A DNA stretch of 64,000 nt from Streptomyces himalayensis subsp. himalayensis. Lineage in GTDB: Bacteria; Actinomycetota; Actinomycetes; Streptomycetales; Streptomycetaceae. The position numbers were made by a program, and so were the translations under genes. Under the pieces are notes generated by a model. That model had not been told where the DNA came from, searched no databases, and saw only the letters and a list, made by a program, of their open reading frames with translations. The stretch lies in contig NZ_JACEHE010000030.1 of assembly GCF_013778455.1 (NCBI RefSeq), forward strand, positions 1-64,000, given 5' to 3'. This document shows, piece by piece, positions 43,270 to 51,916 of the stretch (its first letter is position 1; every line of letters starts with the position of its first letter).

Positions 43270-44319
43270 ATGTCACTCCGTACCCGCACCCTCGTCAGCG
43301 CCATCCTCACGCCGGCGTCCACGTCCGCGTCCGGTCCTTCGCTCTCGGTGGACCTGCACCCCGGCAAACCCCCCATCCTGCACGCCCACGCCGCCGAGGA
43401 CGCGGCGAGCTGGGCGGCCGAACACCGCCACGCCCTGCGCAGCCTCGTCACCGAACACGGCGCGCTCCTCATCCGCGGCCTCGGCCTGCGCGACACCGGC
43501 CAGGTCGGCGCCGTCTTCCACCACCTGACTCCCGGCCTGATGAGCGAGAGGGAATCCTTCGCCCCTCGCGACACCTACACCCCCGGCGTCTACTCCTCCA
43601 CGGCCTGGCCGGCCGCCCAGCCCATGTGCATGCACCACGAACTCAGCTACACCCACACACCCCCCGGCCTCCTGCTGCTGGCCTGCCTGACCCCGCCGGC
43701 CACAGGCGGAGCCACCGCCCTCGCCGACGCCGCCACCGTCCTCGACGCGCTGCCGCCCCAACTGGTCCAACGCTTCGAAGAGGAAGGCTGGCTCCTCACT
43801 CGCACGTACAACGACGAGATCGGCGCGTCCTGGGCCGAGGCGTTCGGCACCGACGACAAGGCCGCCGTCGAGGACTACTGCCGCGCCAACCGGATCGACT
43901 TCTCCTGGCAGCCCGACGGGACCCTGCGCACCCGCCAGAGCCGCCACGCCGTGATGCGACACCCGGTAACAGGCCGACGCTGCTGGTTCAACCAGGTGGC
44001 GTTCCTCAACGAATGGACCATGGCCCCAGAGGTACGCGAGTACCTCATCGACGTCTACGGCCCCGACGGGCTGCCGTTCAACACCCGCTTCGGAGGCGGC
44101 GACCCGATCGGCGAGGACGTCGTCGAGCTGATCAACACGGTCTACGAAACCCACACCGTCCGCGAGCCGTGGCAGGCCGGCGACCTGATGCTCGTCGACA
44201 ATGTCCGCACCGCACACAGCAGAGAGCCCTACGAGCCACCGCGCGACGTACTCGTCGCCATGGCCGAACCACTGCACCCGACCCCCTGCACGCCGGCCCT
44301 CGAGGGGAGCGCCCGATGA
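43270..44319 (+). CDS. TauD/SyrP-like Fe(II)/2-oxoglutarate dioxygenase
   Basis: A 349-residue non-haem iron oxygenase. The iron facial triad is visible as HHELSY (His-x-Glu) near residue 118-122 and the distal His in LVDNVRTAHSREPYEPPR, whose Arg would bind 2-oxoglutarate. It resembles the SyrP group that hydroxylates amino acids held on NRPS carriers. AAAAGG precedes the ATG and its stop overlaps the next start as ATGA. In this cluster it could hydroxylate a carrier-bound residue or the finished chain; the site cannot be predicted. Confidence 0.9.
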   Translation: MSLRTRTLVSAILTPASTSASGPSLSVDLHPGKPPILHAHAAEDAASWAAEHRHALRSLVTEHGALLIRGLGLRDTGQVGAVFHHLTPGLMSERESFAPRDTYTPGVYSSTAWPAAQPMCMHHELSYTHTPPGLLLLACLTPPATGGATALADAATVLDALPPQLVQRFEEEGWLLTRTYNDEIGASWAEAFGTDDKAAVEDYCRANRIDFSWQPDGTLRTRQSRHAVMRHPVTGRRCWFNQVAFLNEWTMAPEVREYLIDVYGPDGLPFNTRFGGGDPIGEDVVELINTVYETHTVREPWQAGDLMLVDNVRTAHSREPYEPPRDVLVAMAEPLHPTPCTPALEGSAR

Positions 44320-45404
44320 CCACGTCCCGATCCAGCGCCATGGAGTCCGCAATGCCCGAGCCGATCACCGCCCCGCCGCCGATGACCGTGCCACCGTTCT
44401 CGGTGATCCCCGGCGCCCAGGTCCAGCACACCCTGCAGGGCCAGGAACGGCAGATCGTGGACCTGGTCGAGGCCACCTACCGGCTGCACGCCGCGGGGGA
44501 TTCGGTCAACCCGCCGTCGTACTTCCTGCGCTTCCCCGACCGCCCTACGGCGCGGATCATCGCGCTGCCCGCCTCGATCGGCGGGCAGGTGCGCGTGGAC
44601 GGCCTCAAGTGGATCTCCAGCTTCCCCGAGAACGTCTCCGCAGGCATCCCCAGGGCCTCGGCCGTCCTCATCCTCAACGACCACGACACCGGCTACCCGT
44701 TCGCCTGTCTGGAGAGCTCCATCATCAGCGCCACCAGAACGGCCGCGATGGCCGCATCGGGCGCCGACTGGCTCAGCCGCCATCGCTCGCGCCCCACCCG
44801 CGTCGGATTCTTCGGCACGGGCCTGATCGCCCGTTACATCCACACCTTCCTGGCCGCGACCGGCTGGTCGTTCGACGACATCGGCGTACACGACCTGTCC
44901 GCCGAGAGCGCGACCGGCTTCCGTGGCTACCTCCAGCAGACCGGAGCCGACGCCCGGATCACCGTCCACGACAGCCCCGAGCAGCTGATCCGCTCCAGCG
45001 ACCTGGTCGTCTTCGCCACCGTCGCCGGCCGGCCACACGTCACCGACCCGGCATGGTTCGACCACAACCCGTTGGTGCTGCACGTGTCGCTGCGCGACCT
45101 CGCACCCGAGATCGTCCTCGACTCGGCGAACATCGTCGACGACATCGACCACTGCCTCAAAGCCGACACCTCACCGCACCTCGCCGAACAGCTCACCGGC
45201 AACAGGGACTTCCTCACCGGCACGCTCCACGACGTCATGACCGGACGCGCGGAGCTGCCGACGGACCGGCCGGTGGTGTTCTCACCCTTCGGCCTCGGAG
45301 TCCTCGACCTCGCCGTCGGCAAGCACGTGTACGACGAGGTGACCCGCGCCGGGCAACTGCACGTCATCGACGACTTCTTCCATGAGCTGCGCCGCTACGG
45401 ATGA
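44316..45404 (+). CDS. sbnB: SbnB-like dehydrogenase for 2,3-diaminopropionate synthesis
   Basis: A 362-residue member of the ornithine cyclodeaminase/mu-crystallin family. The NAD-binding motif is VGFFGTGLIARYIHTFL, and the substrate half has LPASIGGQVRVDGLKWISSF and ACLESSIISATRTAAMAASG. SbnB oxidises the SbnA product to release L-Dap and 2-oxoglutarate. Finding SbnA- and SbnB-like enzymes in one NRPS locus is the standard mark of Dap supply. The start ATG at 44316 overlaps the TauD stop and has GAGGGGAG upstream. The C-terminus LHVIDDFFHELRRYG ends the operon. Confidence 0.92.
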   Translation: MTTSRSSAMESAMPEPITAPPPMTVPPFSVIPGAQVQHTLQGQERQIVDLVEATYRLHAAGDSVNPPSYFLRFPDRPTARIIALPASIGGQVRVDGLKWISSFPENVSAGIPRASAVLILNDHDTGYPFACLESSIISATRTAAMAASGADWLSRHRSRPTRVGFFGTGLIARYIHTFLAATGWSFDDIGVHDLSAESATGFRGYLQQTGADARITVHDSPEQLIRSSDLVVFATVAGRPHVTDPAWFDHNPLVLHVSLRDLAPEIVLDSANIVDDIDHCLKADTSPHLAEQLTGNRDFLTGTLHDVMTGRAELPTDRPVVFSPFGLGVLDLAVGKHVYDEVTRAGQLHVIDDFFHELRRYG

Positions 45405-45466
45405 GTGACGAACACGCGCGCGTCCCACGCGCCGAGGCCCAGGGTCGTGCCTGCGGTGACTGTCGT

Positions 45467-46516
45467 TCACGGCCGAGAAGGTGACAGACCGTGGCGACGG
45501 TCGCCCATCACCAGTTCGCAGACACGCGCCTCCGACTCGGCCGAGAACGGGTCCCGGCGGGCCGCTACCGCCTGTCGTGTCTCCTCGGCGATCAGGTCGG
45601 CGTTGATCTGGGCCGCCGCGGCAGCCCCCGCAGCCGCGGCGGCACCGACCTGGGCGGCCAGATCGGTGACGTTGCCGGCGACCCACACACCCGGCACGTC
45701 GGTACGCCCGGTCGCGTCGCAGGGAATGTACTCGCCGACCCCCGACGGGTGTTCCGCCGCCTGCAGTCCGAGCGTTGCCAGAAAGCCGGCGCGCGCCGCC
45801 ATCCGCGACGAGACGGCCAGTGCCTCGCGGCTGATCACCGTCCCGTCCCTCAGCCGTACTCCCACGAGGCGGTCATCGACGACCTCCAGGGACGCCACCT
45901 CGCCGTCCACCACGCGGATGCCGCGGGCAGCCAGCTGCTCCGCCTCCTCGCCGGTCGGCGGCGGCATGGTGTGGGAGAAGAACGTGACATCGTCGCTCCA
46001 CTGGCGAAACAGCAGCGCCTGGTGCACCGATAGCGGCCCGCTGGCGAGCACACCGATGGCCTGGTCACGGACCTCCCAGCCGTGGCAGTACGGACAGTGC
46101 AGCACGTCCCGCCCCCACCGGTCCCGCACTCCCGGCACCTCCGGCAGCTCGTCGACCAGCCCGGTGGCCACCAGCAGCCGACGCGCCCGGACGGACCTGC
46201 CGTCGCCCAGCGAAACCTCGAACCCGCTGTCGGCCCCGTTGTCATCGCGGGTCGCGGCGCCGACCTCGCCGGACACCACGTGACCTCCGTAGCGGCCGAC
46301 TTCCGCCCGCCCGCGCTCCAGCAACTCGGCCGGCGGCATCCCGTCCCGAGCGAGCAGCCCATGCACGCCCGCGGCCGGGGCGTTGCGCGGGGCGCCCGCG
46401 TCGATCACCACCACGGACCGCCGTGCCCGAGCCAGCATCAGCGCCCCGCTCAACCCCGCGGCACCACCGCCGACCACCACCACGTCATAGCTGTTCCTGA
46501 GCTCATCGGTCACCAT
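45467..46516 (-). CDS. FAD/NAD(P)-dependent oxidoreductase with CPYC motif (thioredoxin reductase-like)
   Basis: A 349-residue flavoprotein. The FAD motif is YDVVVVGGGAAGLSGALMLA, the CxxC redox motif is HCPYCHGWEVRDQ, and the C-terminal FAD contact is GVWVAGNVTDLAAQVGAAAA. Spacing follows thioredoxin reductase-like proteins, but the NADPH motif (GVLASGPLS) is degenerate, so it may be a group of ferredoxin- or gliotoxin-reductase-like enzymes. GGAGGT lies just before the ATG at 46516. It is divergent from an XRE-cupin regulator with a palindrome between, so it is probably its target. Whether it belongs to the Dap cluster is unclear. Confidence 0.9.
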   Translation of the reverse strand: MVTDELRNSYDVVVVGGGAAGLSGALMLARARRSVVVIDAGAPRNAPAAGVHGLLARDGMPPAELLERGRAEVGRYGGHVVSGEVGAATRDDNGADSGFEVSLGDGRSVRARRLLVATGLVDELPEVPGVRDRWGRDVLHCPYCHGWEVRDQAIGVLASGPLSVHQALLFRQWSDDVTFFSHTMPPPTGEEAEQLAARGIRVVDGEVASLEVVDDRLVGVRLRDGTVISREALAVSSRMAARAGFLATLGLQAAEHPSGVGEYIPCDATGRTDVPGVWVAGNVTDLAAQVGAAAAAGAAAAAQINADLIAEETRQAVAARRDPFSAESEARVCELVMGDRRHGLSPSRP

Positions 46517-46569
46517 GACCACCTCCACTGGCGACCATGCGGGCTCGCCGTACAGGGCTGCAAGTCTTG

Positions 46570-46584
46570 TTGCCGGGATGGCAA
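46570..46584. promoter_or_regulatory. Candidate operator between reductase and XRE-cupin genes
   Basis: A perfect inverted repeat TTGCC-GGGAT-GGCAA lies 11 bp before the regulator's ATG and 54 bp before the reductase start. Location and symmetry fit autoregulation plus control of the divergent gene. Confidence 0.6.
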
Positions 46585-46594
46585 ACTGGTGGAC

Positions 46595-47215
46595 ATGGAC
46601 GACGACCTGGACCAAGTGCTCACCGGAGTCGGGCCCCGGCTGCGCGCGCTGCGCAGGCAGCGCGACACCACGCTGGCCGACCTGTCGGCAGCGACCGGCA
46701 TCTCGGTGAGCACCCTGTCCCGGCTGGAATCCGGTGCCCGCCGACCGAACCTCGAACTCCTGCTCCCCCTGGCGAAGGCCCACGGCGTCACACTCGACGA
46801 ACTCGTCGGCGCCCCACCCACCGGCGACCCCCGCATCCACCTGCGCCCGGTCATCCGCCACGGCATGACCATGGTGCCCCTCACCCGCAGAGCCGGCGGC
46901 ATCCAGGCATACAAGCTCGTGATCCCGGCCGGCGGCCGCCGAAGGGAACCCGATCCGCAGACCCACGAGGGCTACGAATGGCTCTATGTCCTCAACGGAC
47001 GGCTGCGACTCGTCCTCGGCGAACAGGACCTGGTGCTCTCGCCCGGCGAAGCAGCCGAGTTCGACACCCGCGTTCCGCACTGGTTCGGCGGCGCCGCCGA
47101 TACCGAACCAGTCGAGTTCCTCAGCCTGTTCGGCACACAGGGCGAACGCGCACACCTCCGGGCCCGCCCCAGGACAAAGCAACCACCCGGACGACCCGAC
47201 CAGCTTGAGTCATGA
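46595..47215 (+). CDS. XRE-family regulator with C-terminal cupin domain
   Basis: A 206-residue regulator. The helix-turn-helix is at about 12-66 (LRALRRQRDTTLADLSAATG, ISVSTLSRLESGARRPNLEL) and the cupin at about 110-190 (HEGYEWLYVLNGRLRLVLGE, DLVLSPGEAAEFDTRVPHWF), where a small ligand or metal may be sensed. The start is ATG 46595. It is divergent from the reductase gene and probably controls it. Confidence 0.92.
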   Translation: MDDDLDQVLTGVGPRLRALRRQRDTTLADLSAATGISVSTLSRLESGARRPNLELLLPLAKAHGVTLDELVGAPPTGDPRIHLRPVIRHGMTMVPLTRRAGGIQAYKLVIPAGGRRREPDPQTHEGYEWLYVLNGRLRLVLGEQDLVLSPGEAAEFDTRVPHWFGGAADTEPVEFLSLFGTQGERAHLRARPRTKQPPGRPDQLES

Positions 47216-47334
47216 CCTCGGATACGGGCCGACCGGTCCGGCCCCACGAAAGGAGCGTCCATCTGTGATAGCCGGCCCGGCACGGAGCCTCAGCGACCAC
47301 TAGAGCAGATGTGGACATGGGGAGCGGGCCCGTC

Positions 47335-48150
47335 TCAGGCGTCGTACGCCGACACCACGTCCTCGTGCGCCGACATCGCGTTCTCGTACACGACCAGGGC
47401 CATCAGGGCCGCGACGAGACAGATCGCGCTCAGCGTGGTCCACACCACGTCATAGGCGCCGAACACATCGCGGGCCGTGGCGCCGAGGAAGGCCGAGGCG
47501 CCCGCGCCCAGCTGATGGGCGGAGTTCGCCCAGCCGAAGACGATGGCGCCGTCCTTGCCGTAGACGCGGCTGCTGAGAGCGATGACCGGTGGGACGGTGG
47601 CGACGTCGACGAGGCCGTAGACGACCACGAAAACGATCAGGGCGGGGGTGACGGCGGAGGAGAACACCATCGGCAGCATCAGCAGGGTGAGCGCGCGGAT
47701 CGCGAAGTACGCGCTCAGCAGACGGCGGGGATCGAAACGGTCGGTGAGCCAGCCGGAGAAGATCGCGCCCAGAGCGGAGAAGACGCCGATCAGGGACAGC
47801 ATCGACGCCGCGGCCGTGGCGTGCATACCGTGGTCATGGGCGGCGGGAGCCCAGTTGCTCCACATGATGCCGTTGGTGGAGGCGCCGCAGATGATGAACA
47901 TGCCGGCCAGGAGCCAGAACGGGCCGGTGCGCGCCGCGTCGAAGAGCACTTTCACGCAACGCCGCGCCGCCCCGGACGCCGCTACAGGCTTGGGCACGAA
48001 CTCCCCTGCCCCATAAGGCTTCAGGCCCACGTCTGCCGGGTGATCGCGCAGCAGAAGGAGCACCAGGGCGGTCACCGCCAGCGCCACGAACGCGAGCGTC
48101 ACCACCGGCGGCTGCCAGCCGTAGCGGTCGACGGCCCATGCGAGCAGGGG
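47335..48150 (-). pseudogene. 5'-truncated MFS transporter
   Basis: About 270 residues of an oxalate/formate-antiporter-like MFS protein remain: PLLAWAVDRYGWQPPVVTLA, LLLRDHPADVGLKPYGAGEF, a central loop, then the six C-terminal helices (MWSNWAPAAHDHGMHATAAA to the end at 47335). The first four or five helices are missing; beyond 48150 the frame reads antisense of a truncated GlxA-type regulator. Not expected to transport. Confidence 0.85.
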
Positions 48151-48839
48151 CCCTCGCCCGCATCCGCCCCGGCACCCGGATCGCATCCATCTGCACCGGC
48201 GCCTTCGTGCTCGCCTCAGCCGGTCTCCTGGACGGACGCACGGCCACAACCCACTGGCGCTACACCGACCTGTTCTCCAGGCTGTTCCCGCAGGTCGAAC
48301 TGGACCCGGACGTGCTCTACACCGATGCGGGAAACATCCTGACCTCGGCGGGCTGCGCCTCCGGAATCGACCTGTGCCTGCACATGATCCGGCGCGATCA
48401 CGGCACGGCCGTCGCCAACGACGTCGCCCGCCGCACCGTCGTACCGCCACACCGCGAGGGCGGCCAGGTCCAGTACATCCGACGCCCCGTGCCGGCTGTC
48501 TCGGCGCCCGCCACATCAGCCGCCCGCGAATGGGCGCTGCGACACCTGCACGAGCCCATCACTCTGGGGCAACTGGCGGCAAGAGAAGCGATGAGTGTGC
48601 GGAACTTCAACCGGCGTTTCCGCGACGAGGTCGGCATGACGCCCATGAACTGGCTGATCCAACAACGCGTCGACGGTGCACGGGAGTTGCTGGAGGAATC
48701 GGACCTGCCCGTCGACCAGGTCGCGGCACAGACGGGCCTCGGCACGGCGGCCAATCTGAGACAGCACTTCCACTCGGCCCTGGGCACCTCACCAAGCGCC
48801 TATCGCGCCACGTTTCGCGGCCCCGAGGCTGTCCAGTGA
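48145..48839 (+). pseudogene. 5'-truncated GlxA-type (GATase1-AraC) regulator
   Basis: What remains starts mid-domain at LARIRPGTRIASICTGAFVL, the nucleophile-elbow region of the DJ-1/PfpI-like domain, continues through ATTHWRYTDLFSRLFPQVEL, and includes a complete AraC DNA-binding domain (ITLGQLAAREAMSVRNFNRR, LEESDLPVDQVAAQTGLGTA). About 100 N-terminal residues are missing. The AraC half could fold if translated, but there is no ribosome site. It is head to head with the truncated MFS gene. Confidence 0.82.
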
Positions 48840-49038
48840 ACGGGTGGGGGTGTGGTGGCACGGGTTCCGTGGTGGGCGGCGGAGATCCGTGAGGGCCTGG
48901 TGCGTGCTGCACGTGCCCGATGTGACTCGGCATGCTGTCCGTTTTGCCGCATTATGAACCTGTGGCGGCGGCATTCGACCAGGTGGCCCTGGAGAGGTGT
49001 GCCGGGCCAGGCGCTGCTCAGCAGACGAAGGGTGGAAC

Positions 49039-49932
49039 GTGCAGGAACTGGCGATCATTGAGGCGCCGTCCGTGCTCGGGCTGCGGCCGTCCGGTGTCCA
49101 GGACCTCCCGGCGGCTTTGCTCGATGCCGGTCTGCTTGTCCACTCTGGGGCGGTGTGGGCCGGCCGGGTCGAAGCGCCGGCGTACAGCCCGGTGCGGGAC
49201 GCTGAGACCGGCGTCCTCAACCCCGTCGGCATCGCGCAGTACTCCGTCCTACTGGCCGACGCGGTCGGCAGCGTCCTCGACGCCGGACGCTTTCCGGTAG
49301 TCCTCGGCGGCGACTGCAGCATCCTGCTCGGCAACCTCCTCGCCCTGCGACGCCGCGGACGTTACGGCCTGCTGTTCCTCGACGGCCACACCGACTTCTA
49401 CCAGCCGTCCGCGGAGCCGGCCGGCGAGGCGGCCTCGATGGAACTCGCCCTGGCCACGGGCCGCGGCCCTCGGCTGCTCACCGACCTTGAAGGCCGCGGG
49501 CCCCTGCTCCGGGACGAGGATGTCGTCGCCTTCGGCTTCCGCGACTCCGCGGAGTCCGCCGAGGCCGGGATGCAGCCACTACCGCCACAGCTGCACGCGA
49601 TCGACCTCGACGGTGTGCGTGCGGTCGGCGCCGCGTCGGCAGCACGCCACGCGGTCGGCCGACTCACCGGCGGCAAGAGCGCCGGGTACTGGGTTCACCT
49701 CGACGTCGACGTCCTGGATGACGCGATCATGCCTGCCGTCGACTACCGCATCCCCGGAGGGCTGACCTGGTCGGAACTGGAGAGTGTGCTGCGGACGGCG
49801 CTGGCAGGCGATCGAGCCGTCGGTCTTGATGTCACGATCTTCAACCCCCGTCTCGACCCCGACGGAAGGATCGCAGCCCGCCTCACCGAGTCCCTGCGCC
49901 GAGGGCTGTCGGCGCGGACCGACAGAGCCTGA
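49039..49932 (+). CDS. Arginase-fold (ureohydrolase family) protein with altered metal site
   Basis: A 297-residue protein starting at GTG 49039 with AAGGGTGG upstream. The manganese motifs of arginase/agmatinase are present as FLDGHTDFY and HLDVDVLDD, supplying Asp, His, Asp and Asp, Asp. The first ligand motif GGDHS is GGDCS here, so Cys replaces His. Related streptomycete proteins with GGDCS are annotated as arginase-family proteins without known substrate. It may hydrolyse a guanidino or amidino compound, or work with one metal. It is not in an evident operon. Confidence 0.85.
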   Translation: MQELAIIEAPSVLGLRPSGVQDLPAALLDAGLLVHSGAVWAGRVEAPAYSPVRDAETGVLNPVGIAQYSVLLADAVGSVLDAGRFPVVLGGDCSILLGNLLALRRRGRYGLLFLDGHTDFYQPSAEPAGEAASMELALATGRGPRLLTDLEGRGPLLRDEDVVAFGFRDSAESAEAGMQPLPPQLHAIDLDGVRAVGAASAARHAVGRLTGGKSAGYWVHLDVDVLDDAIMPAVDYRIPGGLTWSELESVLRTALAGDRAVGLDVTIFNPRLDPDGRIAARLTESLRRGLSARTDRA

Positions 49933-50001
49933 GCCGGAGCCGCCTCAGGCTCTGGGCTCAGCTTCTGCGGTGCGTGCACGCTGGGTGACAAACAAGACAA
50001 G

Positions 50002-50445
50002 GTGGTTGAGCTGGGCGACGGTCGCCGTGTGGCCATGTACTACGAGCAGGGTCGTGGGCTCGTCGAGCAGCACTACAGCGCTCAGGCACGGGTGTGGAGC
50101 AAGCCTCAAGTGCTCTACATGACCCAGACCGACCCCTGCGCGTCCATCACACTCAAGAACTTCGGCGGTACCGTCGCGGTCATCGCGAATTTCGCCCATT
50201 TCTGCACGGACGGCGAGCCTCCGTCGGAGTCCATCGCAGCGGTGGGCGTCAACAACCTGGAAAAGTGGTATACCCACCTGCTCAAGGGCTTCGACGGCTG
50301 GCAGAACGTCAAGGCCTCCAGCGACACGAAGAAGCTCACGTTCACCTTTCCCTACTCCCAAGGCCTCACTTCCACCGCGGGCGTGACGCAGCTTCGATGG
50401 AGCCAGGCAGAGGGCTTCTCCGACCTGGAAGACATCCCACGCTGA
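50002..50445 (+). CDS. Uncharacterised protein, probably the 3' part of a lipoprotein gene
   Basis: A 147-residue frame from GTG 50002 (MVELGDGRRVAMYYEQGRGL, ITLKNFGGTVAVIANFAHFC, LTFTFPYSQGLTSTAGVTQL). I do not recognise the family. The frame is open upstream to the arginase stop at 49932 and reads CGACTLGDKQDK just before the GTG, which resembles the first residues of a processed lipoprotein, so the signal peptide may have been lost. No ribosome site is visible. GC content is lower than in neighbours. Confidence 0.5.
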   Translation: MVELGDGRRVAMYYEQGRGLVEQHYSAQARVWSKPQVLYMTQTDPCASITLKNFGGTVAVIANFAHFCTDGEPPSESIAAVGVNNLEKWYTHLLKGFDGWQNVKASSDTKKLTFTFPYSQGLTSTAGVTQLRWSQAEGFSDLEDIPR

Positions 50446-50989
50446 GTCACCTCCTGGCCTGGCCAGCAGGTGCAGAACACCCTGGACTCAACACCTGTCG
50501 CCGTGTCGGTGTCGAGGAAGGCCTGGCCGCATTGATCCCTCCGCTGCCCGATCGCCCGGGGAATCATGGGGAACGGCAGTCACCGGGGGGAATGGGCAGC
50601 AGAAACGCTCTGCCGAGGGGTGAATCGCGCCAACTTGCGGCTGCGGGGACAGCGCCCTCGAACCACGCTCTGCATGGCGTGACAGGGCCGATCCCGCGCA
50701 GCGCTGCGGCCGGCGCACCCAGCGGCCGGGGCGCTGCGCTGCCCTGTAAGCCGCTCTCCTGCCGTCCGCCTCACCTCGCTGAACGCTGAGGATGATCGCT
50801 CCGCTGTCGCAGGTGGCACGAACATGCGCGATCCGCGTTCCCTACCATCTGGTCGAGGCCCAGCACCACTACAACCGCACGTACGCGGCGCTCACCAGCA
50901 CCTACCCGGGGAACAGCGCAGTGCTGCGCCGCCCGCCGTCTCCTGCGGGCGCCTCGCGCCGCCTGGTCGCGGACGATCGTCCGGTCCCG
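50446..50989. other. Intergenic region, nothing firmly supported
   Basis: A plus-strand frame near 50830-50930 reads IRVPYHLVEAQHHYNRTYAA, which looks protein-like but has no start or recognised family and may be a remnant. The rest is featureless to me. Confidence 0.35.
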
Positions 50990-51916
50990 TCAGTCGCCAC
51001 CGCCCCCGTCACCACCGCCTCCGTCACCGCCGTCACCGTCGTCGCCGTCGCTGACCATCAGCCACGCCAGGAGACGCAGCATCTCCACGTAGAGCCACAC
51101 CAGGGTCACGGTGAGGCCGAAGGCCGCCAGCCAGGACTCCTCGCGCGGAGCGCCGTAGGCAATGCCGTCCTCGACCTCCTTGAAGTCCAGGGCGAGGAAG
51201 CAGGCACCGAGGATGATGCCGATGACGCCGAACAGGATGCCGAGGCCACCGCTGCGGAAGCCGAGACCGTCACCGCCGCCGAAGACGGCGAACAGCAGGT
51301 CAACCACCATCAGCAGCAGGAAGCCCATCGCGGCCGCCATCACGAAGCCGTAGAAGCGGCGCGTGACGCGGATCCAGCGCATCTTGTACGCGACCAGCAC
51401 ACCGGCGAAGACCGCCATCGTGCCGAGCACGGTCTGGGCGACGACACCGTCCGCGATGTACGTCGACACGGCGCTGGAGATCACACCGAGGAATACGCCC
51501 TCGAACGCGGCGTACGCCAGGATCAGCGCCGGCGAGGCCTTGCGCTTGAAGGACTGCACGAGCACCAGCACGAACGCCACAAGTGCGGCCCCGATGGCGA
51601 CGCCGTACGACTCGCCGATGTTGGCGGGGTCAACGGGCAGGAGCACCCACGACAGGACGGCCGTGAGCACGACCGTACCGAGCGTCATGGCGGTGCGCGC
51701 CACGACGTCGTCCAGGGTCACCATGCCGGTGCGAGCGGACGCCGGTGGCCGCGGGCCCGACGGGGCGTAGGGGTGCGTGGCATACGCGCTGCCCGCGCCT
51801 TGGGCATGCGGCTCGGATCCGGCGGCGGGGCCCCCGGGCTGCGGCCCGGTGTTGAAGCCCGCGTAGCCGTTGTCGCGGCTGAACCCCCGTCGCAAGGCCG
51901 GGTTGGTGCTCCGCAT
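50990..51916 (-). CDS. Bax inhibitor-1/YccA-family membrane protein
   Basis: A 308-residue membrane protein with seven predicted helices between about residues 75 and 290. YGVAIGAALVAFVLVLVQSF, ILAYAAFEGVFLGVISSAVS, GFVMAAAMGFLLLMVVDLLF and LTVTLVWLYVEMLRLLAWLM match the BI-1/YccA fold. The first 70 residues are a Gly/Pro-rich cytoplasmic tail and the C-terminus is an Asp/Gly repeat. The family includes pH-gated calcium channels, but the role in actinobacteria is not established. Monocistronic. Confidence 0.92.
   Translation of the reverse strand: MRSTNPALRRGFSRDNGYAGFNTGPQPGGPAAGSEPHAQGAGSAYATHPYAPSGPRPPASARTGMVTLDDVVARTAMTLGTVVLTAVLSWVLLPVDPANIGESYGVAIGAALVAFVLVLVQSFKRKASPALILAYAAFEGVFLGVISSAVSTYIADGVVAQTVLGTMAVFAGVLVAYKMRWIRVTRRFYGFVMAAAMGFLLLMVVDLLFAVFGGGDGLGFRSGGLGILFGVIGIILGACFLALDFKEVEDGIAYGAPREESWLAAFGLTVTLVWLYVEMLRLLAWLMVSDGDDGDGGDGGGGDGGGGD

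Noticed and set aside
36172..45404. Cluster as a staphyloferrin-B-like siderophore pathway
   Set aside because: SbnA/SbnB-like genes fit, but there are no IucA/IucC-type NIS synthetases, citrate synthase or decarboxylase.
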